NCBI GenBank assembly: GCA_015183035.1
Contig: JACZZP010000003.1
Location: 930,001 to 994,000, forward strand
Direction of reading: 5' to 3'
DNA length: 64,000 nucleotides
DNA from: Meloidogyne chitwoodi
Taxonomy: Eukaryota > Nematoda > Chromadorea > Rhabditida > Meloidogynidae
Shown: positions 25,533 to 34,417 of the stretch, in pieces
How the letters are laid out: every line of letters begins with the position of its first letter
Numbering within the stretch: the first letter of the stretch is position 1
Notes under the pieces: model-generated
Database searches by the model: none
What the model was told of the DNA's origin: nothing
Seen by the model: only the letters and a program-made list of their open reading frames with translations
Program-made: the position numbers and the translations under genes

Positions 25533-28500
25533 ATGGATGCAAAGACGGTTGAGGCAATTTTGACAGAGGAAGAGCAGGAACTTAAGAAATCATTTCAACA
25601 ATTAAGAGAAATAGTTTTTTTTTCTAAAATTTATTGCTTATATTAAATTAAGAGAGAACGAATTGCTCCAAAAACTGTTCGAACTGGCGAGGCCTCAAAA
25701 ATTAAACAAGATGTGTCCAAAGCACAAAGTTTGATATAGATTTTTCTAATATTAATTTTTTAAATAATTTTAGCATTGCAAGAGGCAGAAGTTCGTGCCG
25801 AGGAAGCTCGCAAAAAGGTTGCTGAAGGTCAGCTTGCTTTCATTCCGTCATCAGAGAATAGAACTTCATTCAAGAAGCGAAAGAAGGTTTTTATTAAGTT
25901 AATTTGGCAATCCTTAACAATTGGGGCTCCACCTCAAATATTCGCAGTGGCATAGTAAAAACGTGTTTTTACGGGTTATAGAGGTCGCTGATTATGAATT
26001 TGATCTTATCAAAACCCTTATCATTTTATCACTAATTTTAAAAATCAAAGATTTTATCAAGATTTTCGCTCATTTGCTGATTACATGCTGGGCATAGTGG
26101 GGATACAATGTAAAATGTTACGTTGTTGTAAAAATTGAATGGCAGATTCTTTTTTATTAATAAGCAGAGTAATTTGGAAAGTATCCATGATAAAATCTTT
26201 GATTTTTAAAATTAGTGATAAAATGATAAGGATTTGTGATAAGATCAAATTCGTAATCAGCGACCTCGATAACCCCTAAAAACACATTTTTACTATGCCA
26301 CTGCGAATATTTGAGGTGGAGCCCCAATTGTTAAGGATTGCCGTTAATTTCAATTGTTTATTTTAGGATTTACAATCGGCGGATTGTAGCACTGATGATA
26401 AGGCCAGTGGCGAACAGGTGAACTTATCCTTAAGAAGATTTTTTTAATATTCTATATCTATTACGTATAATGATTTAAATTATATTTCATTTTTAGAATT
26501 TGAGTACTGATGCAGTGCCTTCAGCTTCTTCTGAAGTTGGAACTCAACCACCTGTACGTGATGTAATGGATGGTATCGTTTTTCAAAGTAAGGTTATTTT
26601 ATTATATTTTTTGAAGATATTAATTTTCTTAAAATAAGTATTTTTGAGGAGTGTGATTTTTAAATAATTTCTTCGAACCATTTTTAGATAGAGTTCCATC
26701 AATGCGTGATTTTAAAATTCCAAAGAAGAAGCCACGGACAAATGAAACCACAGATACAGCGGATGGTTTTAACAAAAGTATTTTTAATCTTATATTTTTT
26801 TAAATTTAATCTTGAAGACGATGATAATAGTAGTTTCTCATGTGGTGGATTTAGTCGTAGACCATCAATCGACAATTCTTTTGGGGGAACTCCTCGACAA
26901 TGTAATAAATTATTTATTTTTACATTTAACCTTTTTATTTAGCTTGTTCTGATCAAAGTATTGAATTAATTGGTGAATCTGCTACTTCTGCTAACTCTGT
27001 TGAATTTGTTGGCGAAAAGAGGGAAAATGCATTCGCAAATAAAGGTCAAAATTTTTAAGAAATTTTTGATGAAGGATATAAACTTTCTGAGACTTATTTG
27101 CATTTTCATAACCGAAGTACTTTTCTTTTAAAAATAATTTAGGCGGTTTTGGCACTGGGGGGAATGATGGATTTTCTAACACTGGATTTGGTTCAAACAA
27201 AGCAGGTGTTGGTGGTAGCTTTAAAGAAAACAGTGAACGACGCAATTCTAATAACGATGAAGGCGGATTTGGAAATTCAGGTTTTGGAAATGCCGGCTTT
27301 GGAAATTCAAGTTTTTTTTGAAACAATTTAAAATTTTATTTGTAAATTTTGAGGTTTTGGAGGAAAAGGTTCACGTGAGAGTGACCGTGGCGGTAACGAT
27401 AATAATGAAGGTGGAGGATTTTCAAATACTGGTTTTGGAAATTCAGGTATTTTTGTTTAACAAAATATGGGGTAATACCAAGGCTTCCCCCCCCCCTATT
27501 TTTTCATTTTTTTCATTTTTGCATTATTTTTTCCTCTGTTTTTGCTTATAGCAAACTTACTCAATCAAAAAAGGTTTAATTTTTATTCAGTACGTTCACA
27601 AGGATAAAATAATGAAACATGGTGCCAAAAATTATAAATACATTTGAACACATCTCTGAAAAAATTCAACCAGTTCGGTAGTGTTGTTTGACTAATTCCG
27701 GTTTCGAACTGCAACTCTTCGTATTTAGTACGAGCCATGCATCGAAATTGTTGTCGAAACGTAGTTTTTCATGCAGAGCAATAGAATTAAATGTTTTAAG
27801 TTGATCCATATTGATAAAATATTGATAAATAAATGAGAATATACTTTTTTCACATTTATCATGAATGTTATTTACCAAAAAATTGATCCTTTCTACTTGC
27901 CCGAAGCAAAAACAGAGGAAAAAATAATGCAAAAATGAAAAAAATAAAAAAATGAAAAATAGGGGGGGGGAAACCTTGGAATTACCAAATATGGTACTTT
28001 TCTTTTGAAAAGTAAAATTCGCATCTATAATTATATGCTTATAATTTATGGAATAATTTTATAAAATGTCACAAAAATTAATTTAATTTTAGGATTTGGC
28101 GGTAGCTCTAGAAAATCTTCTGGTATTTTAATTTTATAATTCAAAAGTATTTTTTATATAAAAATTTTATTTTGTAGGTACTTTTGAAAACAGAGGTAGT
28201 AATGATGGAGAAGGAGGTTTTTCTAATTCTGGCTTTGGAAACTCTGGTTTTGGTGGAAATTCTAGTTTTGGTGGAAATACAGGTATGTTAGAGATTTTTA
28301 ATATTTTAATAGTTCTCACGTCAGACGATCGTCAACAAAATAACAGTTTTGGTGGAGGTAGAGGAAGAAACAGAGGAGGCGGAAGAGGTCGCGGTTCTGG
28401 TGGTGGAAGAGGTAATTTAATGTGTATTTTAATGACATTGATTTTTATAAGGGATTTGTAACAATTTTGCTCGCAGTGGAAATTGTAGATTCGGCGATAA

Positions 28501-29176
28501 ATGTAAATTTGCTCATGAACAGTCCGGTGATGATGGAGGAGGCTCATATAATAATCGTGGAGATGGGGGAGGCTCATATAATAATCGTGGAGGTGGAGGA
28601 GGTCGTGGTAATGATCGTCGTGGTGGTAGAGGGCGTGGTTTTCAACGAAATAATCAAGGTTTTAAAAAATTAGACTTGAAAAATTATATTTAAAAATGCA
28701 TATCAGATGCAATTTAAATTTATTTTTATTAATTGATAATTCTCTACTAATGTAGGTGACCTTGGTGAACATAATGATGGAGGATTTGGTGTTGGAAGCG
28801 GTGGGTTCAATAAAGGCGGGTTCCAAAACAAGTTAGTTATATATATGGGTGTTGAATTGTTTATTACTCTTTCAGCGGCGAAGGATCTAGCTCTGGATTC
28901 GACACGGGTGGATTTGGAAATAGGTAATATTTTTTAACATAACTTCCTAAAATTGGAGCGTTTTTGAAAATATTAGAATGAACTTTATAAATTTATATTT
29001 TTGAAATTTTTAGATCGATTAAACATATTTTAAAATTCAGTGGATTTGGGAATACTGGTGGAGGATTTGGCAATTCTAGTGGAGGAGAGCGTAATTCAAA
29101 AGGACGAAGAGATTCAGACGTTGGTAGTAGCGGGAACAGTTTTGGGAATGGTGGATTTGGAAATGGAGGTTTTTAG
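25533..29176 (+). CDS. CCCH zinc-finger protein with FG/GFGN and RGG repeats
   Basis: About 16 exons join in frame. The N-terminus is a charged helix (MDAKTVEAILTEEEQELKKS), then ARKKVAEGQLAFIPSSENRT and SFKKRKK. An acidic/Ser-rich middle follows, with MRDFKIPKKKPRTNETTD. A long Gly-rich part repeats GFGNSGFGN, GFSNTGFGS and GFGGSS units, then has RGRNRGGGRGRGSGGGRG. It contains one CX8CX5CX3H finger (CNNFARSGNCRFGDKCKFAH) near 28450-28520. Another GGGSYNNRGDGGG repeat and GFGN blocks close the protein, ending GFGNGGF. CCCH fingers and RGG tracts usually bind RNA; FG repeats suggest phase-separating granules or nuclear pores. The N-terminus resembles NELF-E, but the RRM expected there is absent. 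NUP42-like is an alternative, though the finger sits late. Two MITEs lie in introns. Confidence 0.85.
25906..26342. mobile_element. hAT-like MITE in an intron of the CCCH gene
   Basis: A 437-base element with inverted repeats of about 150 bp: GGCAATCCTTAACAATTGGG at the left and its exact complement at the right, both continuing through CAGTGGCATAGTAAAAA. GTTAATTT flanks both sides exactly (25898-25905 and 26343-26350), an 8-bp target duplication. It lies inside the intron between the KKRKK and DLQSADC exons. The near identity of the arms suggests a young insertion. Confidence 0.88.
27471..27986. mobile_element. hAT-like TIR element in an intron of the CCCH gene
   Basis: A 516-base element. 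The left end GGTAATACCAAGGCTTCCCC mirrors the right (complement GGTAATTCCAAGGTTTCCCC), and the arms continue for about 75 bp (CATTATTTTTTCCTCTGTTT). AAATATGG directly flanks both sides (27463-27470 and 27987-27994). C and G runs of about ten bases sit in the arms. A minus-strand frame inside (LRFDNNFDAWLVLNTK) is not recognised. It lies in the intron following the GGGFSNTGFGNSG exon. Confidence 0.85.
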
Positions 29177-29607
29177 AAGATGATAGGATTTCGATGAATA
29201 AAAGTTATAAATTAAAGTATCTTTTAAACTTTTGTTGTTGATAAGAATTCTCGCACTTTAAAATATTATTGTTTTGACTTTTTTTGCTGTTTTTCATCTT
29301 TTTATGTTAATGAATTTATCTGATTTAAAGAGGAATTCTATTTTAAATTATTTCCAATTTATTTAATTTCTTTTAGAATTCTACATCATATTTGTTAAAA
29401 TCAAAAGATAGTTCTTTTGAACTTTTGTTATGTTGAAATATCTTTTTTACATTTTTAAACAACTAGCGGAGTTAGGCGCCCAGCAAAAAAACAATAAACT
29501 TAAATAACCTGAACAATAAAAACTTTTACAGTTACAAACGTTTTAAAGAACAAAACACAAAAATACTTCATGAGACTCAAATGTTCCTGAATCAAGCGTA
29601 TTACACA
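29177..29607. other. Intergenic, no gene seen
   Basis: 3' flank of the CCCH gene, AT-rich, with an AATAAA near 29196. Nothing else is recognised. Confidence 0.5.
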
Positions 29608-29800
29608 TGGGGGGGGGGGGTATCATTTCACCGACGCCGTTTCCGCGATATGATTTGACCGACAGCCGTTTTACCGACGCCGTTTGACCGAATTCGTCGG
29701 TCAAACGAGACCTTTTCAACGGTCGGTCAAATGGCATCGGTCAAACGGCTGTCGGTCAAATCCTATCGCGGAAACGGCGTCGGTGAAATGAGTCGCTCCC
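29608..29800. mobile_element. MULE-derived MITE
   Basis: A 193-base palindromic element of the same family as the MULE at 22547: TCATTTCACCGACGCCGTTT on the left matches the complement of the right end, and both contain CGGTCAAA, GACAGCCGTTTTACCGACG and GGAAACGGCGTCGG. The left tip is a run of 12 Gs, where the right tip (complement) reads GGGAGCGACTC. TATTACACA (29599-29607) and TATCACACA (29801-29809) form a probable 9-bp target duplication with one mismatch. Confidence 0.78.
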
Positions 29801-30037
29801 TATCACACAAACAAGCGTCTCTGGCTCAAATGTTTCTTTCATTTGTTCTTTTATTTCGTTTTGCTCATTTTCAGAGAGTTTATTTATCCAGATTATTAGA
29901 GAACACAAAAATATAGGACATGCCCCCTTGAATATTGCTGCACAATTCCTTTAAAATTGCATATTATTATGTTTATTTTTATCAATTTGCAGATATTCAA
30001 CTAATAATTAATTCAATTTTCAAGAATTCGCAATCAG

Positions 30038-32137
30038 ATGAATGAAGCTACAACAACCGCGGATGATTCAATTTTGAGGTTTCAAATTTTAATCATTTTA
30101 TCATTGATTTTCAATTATCTTTTTTAAGTGTGATCGACAATTCCAAGGATGGTAAGTTCTTTACTTGACATATCAGAACATTAGATCATTCAGCTTCGAC
30201 TAGTATGGAATCTCCGAATAATACGGATTTGATTGAACGGTTAACGCGTCAATTACGTGACTTAGAAAGCGAGAATCTCGAACTTGTTAGAGCAATTCCA
30301 CATTTAAAAGATCACAAAGGAGATGACTGCACCAAATTTGTATTGTTTTAATATAGTAGAATAATTTATTTGTTAATGGATCATATAGGTAACTGGGAAA
30401 TTAAATGAACTAGAGGAACAGAAATCAAATTATAGAAAAGCAATAGACCGCTTGGCAGAGTTGAATAGAAAATTCCAACTGTTTAAAAATGATGCAGAGT
30501 ACAAAATACAGGAGATGAAAAGAAAGCTAGTTGAATTGACTAAGACTGCAGAAGGTCTTGAAAATGAAAACAGCATGGTATTTATTTCGAAAATAATTTT
30601 ACTTTCATTTTATTTAAGTTGAGGGATAAACTCAGAAATGAAGAATCTCTCAATTATCACCTACAGCAAAATGGGGATGAGCCTTCACCCGACAGATTTC
30701 CTAACGAATTTGAGGATTGTTTACAACATATTGATCAAAATTCCGATTGTGAGAGTGGCGACTTAAGAAGTAGAGTAAGTACATCAGTATGTTTTTAGTT
30801 TTTCACATAAATAATTTTTTTATTAATTTTAAGGGAACGGAACGAGCTGATTCAGTACGAGAACAATCCCTTGGTCTACTAGTATGTGCTCTTTTTGACA
30901 AGTTACGCACTACCGCTGACGTTTTTGCCCAAATTTATAGTGGACTAGCGGATAATGATAAACAAAATTCTGAGAAAATAAAATTGGTTGAAAAAATCAA
31001 TAATCTTAAATTAGACCTGAATCGTTCAATTGAATTTTACAACAAAAGTGAGAATATCTTCTTTTAAATTTAATACAAATTTAGAGTTTCAAGAACTTCA
31101 TGTGAGCGCACCCTCATCTATAGAGAATTCAGCTCATTTAGAAGAGGAACCAGGCCTTATTCATGTTTCCTTTTCTTTATTAAAGTATATTTTATTTTTT
31201 TAATTTAAGTCTTGTTCAAAATGTAAAAATGTTGAAGAAGAAAGAGATACACTGAAAGCTCAACTCAATCGTGAAATACTTTTAAAGAATGAATGTTTGG
31301 CAAGCAAAGATGAATTAGACAAAAGTTTTCGTGAAGCGCGTCGGTCAATCGAAGAAATGCGTAGTTCATTTTTACTTAGCAATAATAAAATTGAGGATCT
31401 TCAACAAAAGTTACAGGTTCTTATTTTAAGCTATTATCAAAATACATAGATTTAAATTTTGTCAAATTAGCGGAATGAATTTTATTATCAAAACAAATAT
31501 GGAGGATCAAAGGAACCTGAAATAACCTCTTTACATGGACAGATCAATGATCTTCGGAAACGAAATCTTGAATTGGATGCTAAAAATGAGCAAATTTTGA
31601 AAGTAGCACAAAGAATTAAGGTTTATATTTTAATTTTTTCTTAAAATAAGATAATACTGGAAATAAATGCAAAAAAATGTAGAATTTAAATTAAAATTAG
31701 GAAATAAATCGAGAAGAATTTGACAAAAAGGACATTGAAATACAAGAAAAGATAGCCGATTTGGAGAGATATGAAGAAAATATAAAACAATTACAAGAAC
31801 ATTGTATACAGTTGGAAATAGAAAACAAGGTTTTTGTTTTTTAATTCAATTTTTAAAGAAAGTAGATTTTTAGATCTTATTAGAGTTAAAAGAAGAGATA
31901 AAACGTAAGGATTTAATATTAGGAAAACAAACAACATCGTTAAAAAATGTAAAAGATCTTTTGTTAACCTATGGAAAATACTTTGATACTTCTAATACTT
32001 TTGAGTTTGTGGTAGAACGAAGCAGTAATGTTCTTGAAGAAAGGATAAATGAGGGGTAAATTTTCTTAAAAAATTTATTAAATTATTTTTTTAGACAAAG
32101 AAGCACATCATCAGCAGCCAGTATTCTGAATCACTAA
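30038..32137 (+). CDS. Long coiled-coil protein, unknown
   Basis: I do not recognise a family. About 11 exons join into one frame that is nearly all heptad-rich helix: LIERLTRQLRDLESENLELV, KLNELEEQKSNYRKAIDRLA, EMKRKLVELTKTAEGLENEN, then a less helical stretch (SLGLLVCALFDKLRTTADVF) that could be a small folded module. Further coils include EERDTLKAQLNREILLKNEC, SFREARRSIEEMRSSFLLSN and LERYEENIKQLQEHCIQLEI. A CSKCKN pair of cysteines precedes one coil. No signal peptide or transmembrane segment. The C-terminus is Ser-rich (RSTSSAASILNH). Such proteins are often centrosomal, cytoskeletal or vesicle tethers, but nothing here decides. The start is the ATG at 30038 (MNEATTTADDS). An exon-like fragment 1.7 kb downstream may be an alternative end. 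Confidence 0.75.
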
Positions 32138-32593
32138 TTTTACTTATCTCAGCTTTTATTTTATATGTAAAATCTCATGTTAAATAGTATTCTTCATGAA
32201 TTTTTTTTTAAATAATTGTTTTTTGAAAATCCTGATCATTTACTAATAAGTTTTTTGATCGTAACTACGATTAACCGCAAGTTCGGCTGACAAATGAGAC
32301 ATATACGGCCCGACGTTGCGGCCCAGACATTTGCGGCTCACACGCCCATTTTGACACTTGCGTTATTTTGTTACCATTAGATTCAGCTTGATGAGTTAAA
32401 ACTATTCTTCTTTGCATTCTTATCATTTTTGCCCTTGTTTTCATCTGAAATTAAAACTGCATTTTCTCTCTCATAACTGCATTTTAGCTTATGAAATTTT
32501 TAACAAAATCTTGAAACAACTAACTGTAAAATGGTAAGATAGATTTTAAATCGTAAAAGCGTTTTTCTAGATATTTGGTTTTAAAGTGGGTAA
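32138..32593. other. Intergenic, no gene seen
   Basis: 3' flank of the coiled-coil gene, AT-rich. A less AT-rich patch at 32265-32350 (GACGTTGCGGCCCAGAC) is not recognised. Confidence 0.45.
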
Positions 32594-32612
32594 TAGAGAT
32601 AGGCATTTAAAA

Positions 32613-33136
32613 GGTACTTACGTATTATCCCTACGCACTTTTGCGGACAAAGTTTTTGCGGACAAATTTATTTATTTTCCTCCTTCCTTCAAATATAGTT
32701 GTCACTCAAATTCAAAATTAAATTTGATGGATAATAAATATGAAAGTTAAGAATAAATGTTATTTTACCATTTCTATTACAGTTTATTATCTATTTTTTA
32801 AAATTGAAAACATTGGGAATACCAAACTTTGTTTAGGTACAACTTCGTAGACCCCGAAACTGGATGTAATACTCAAAAAGTGGAAAGGATGTGGGGCAGT
32901 GCCAAATGGCGTAATAAGAAGCATCGAGGTACAGCACGTCATCATTTAGAGAGTTATTTTGCTGAGTTTATGTGGAGGAAAATGATTGGTGATGGAGACG
33001 TTTTTGAAGAAATTATACTTGCTTGGGGAAAATATTGGGCATTGGATTGATTTTTTGTAATTGTTTTATATAAATAAATAAATTTGTCCGCAAAAACTTT
33101 GTCCGCAAAAGTGCGTAGGGATAATACGTAAGTACC
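32613..33136 (+). mobile_element. Merlin-superfamily transposon remnant
   Basis: A 524-base element with inverted repeats of about 57 bp: GGTACTTACGTATTATCCCT at the left is mirrored exactly at the right, both containing GCGGACAAAGTTTTTGCGGA. ATTTAAAA flanks both sides exactly (32605-32612 and 33137-33144); 8-9 bp duplications are typical of Merlin. Inside is the C-terminal part of an ISXO2-like DDE transposase. The near-perfect ends suggest recent movement, driven by a full copy elsewhere. Confidence 0.88.
32829..33050 (+). pseudogene. Merlin (ISXO2-like) transposase, C-terminal fragment
   Basis: The frame reads YNFVDPETGCNTQKVERMWG, then KKHRGTARHHLESYFAEFMW. FVDPETGxxTQxxExxW followed by RGT ... 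LxxYxxEFxWR is characteristic of the ISXO2-like domain of Merlin transposases. Only the last part of the catalytic domain remains; the catalytic Asp residues of the N-terminal portion are absent, so it cannot be active. A splice acceptor (TTTGTTTAG) precedes it, so it could be the last exon of a deleted gene. Confidence 0.85.
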
Positions 33137-33280
33137 ATTTAAAAACCCGGACCGGGAAACGGGAAATTTAGAATGGAACGACCGGGAGGGACCCGAACCG
33201 GGCTTCCCGATCCCGGTTTCATCCCGGTGACTCAGAAAAGCCGGGAAACGGGATCAGGACCCGTTCCCGTCCTATCTCTA

Positions 33281-34417
33281 GTGGATAACCTCATTTCTGC
33301 GTAAAATGAAAACGAGAGTAATGCTTAAAACGAGAGATTAAATTATAGAGAAAAAGAAAAACGAGAGACTACACAAATTTTTCAATGTGCTAGCCGAACA
33401 CTGTGCGTATGTTTATAGTAATTTCATAATTTTCACAATGCGAGAGCACATGTTATATCTAGCTCATTTTATCATTTCACAATTTATCGGTGCATAGAAA
33501 AAATTTTTATTTGCCAAAATTTTCGATTAATAAATTTCGAAATGTAACTGAACATGAATTATGAGTTAGAAGGCGAATTAGTAACCAGAATAATTATGTA
33601 GCGCCGATATTCTTTAAAATAATGAACCGAATAATTTTGATCAATCTGGTTATAATTACTTTATTTTAATAATTTGAACTTATTTTAACAAATTCTGTTT
33701 TTAGATGAAGCTTTTTTAATTTTATCTTGATTTTATTCTATCTTCTATCTTTTGGAATAAAGGTATATTTTTTTATAAATATTTATTAATCACTTATTAT
33801 TTCAGAAATTTTAGAGACTTTAAATCAAGAATTAGTATCTTTAGAAAGGGATAGAAAAGACGTATAGCTAGCTCGTTCTTCACTTCTGAAACACGAGCAT
33901 AAAATGAATACTGCTTACTTATTATCTATTATTTTTCCTTTTTTTGCATAATTATGTTAAGAGATACGCAACAGAAGCCTTCGGCAATTGTTGTAGACGT
34001 TTTCTCTTATTCTCATAAATTTCAACAACAGCAGCAAAATTTTGTTTGCAGTTATTTTTTACCTCCTTTTTATTATACCTCAAATAATGATTTGTCACAA
34101 GACAGCAGATACGAAAGATTGTAAGAGTTGTATGCGCGGGGCCTCTAGTCTGAAGGAAACAAAAATATCGTCTTTTATTATTTGCATCATCAAAACTGGT
34201 CGGTATATTTAAACATGATATGTTTAATTAGTTAAAAGTGTAAATTTCAAAATAATTATTAAAGTCAGTTGGAATTCGTTAAAAAGATCATAAAAAATTA
34301 ATTTCGAAAGCATTCATTACATAATAGTGGGCGTTTTTTTGGATCTTCTAACATTTTCTATTGTTTTATTATTTTGTTTGGTTTTGAAATATTTTAAAAA
34401 TACTAAAAAAAATTCAG
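33281..34417. other. Intergenic with a possible orphan exon
   Basis: AT-rich spacer between the MITE and the Tribbles gene. After a good acceptor (TTATTTCAG, ending at 33805) an open stretch reads ILETLNQELVSLERDRKDV before a TAG, a coiled-coil-like peptide. It may be an old or alternative last exon of the coiled-coil gene, or chance. Confidence 0.4.

Larger units (their letters stand above)
32594..33280. mobile_element. hAT-like GC-rich MITE interrupted by a Merlin element
   Basis: The outer element begins TAGAGATAGG and ends CCTATCTCTA. GTGGGTAA (32586-32593) and GTGGATAA (33281-33288) flank it, an 8-bp duplication with one mismatch. The right 140 bases consist of CCGGGA/GGGACCCG motifs. 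A Merlin transposon inserted 19 bases from the left tip and makes up most of the present length. Without it the MITE would be about 155 bp. Confidence 0.78.

Noticed and set aside
27666..27932. 88-codon minus-strand frame inside the intronic element
   Set aside because: Possibly a worn transposon ORF, but no motif is recognisable and its start lies in the inverted arm, so it was not listed as a gene.
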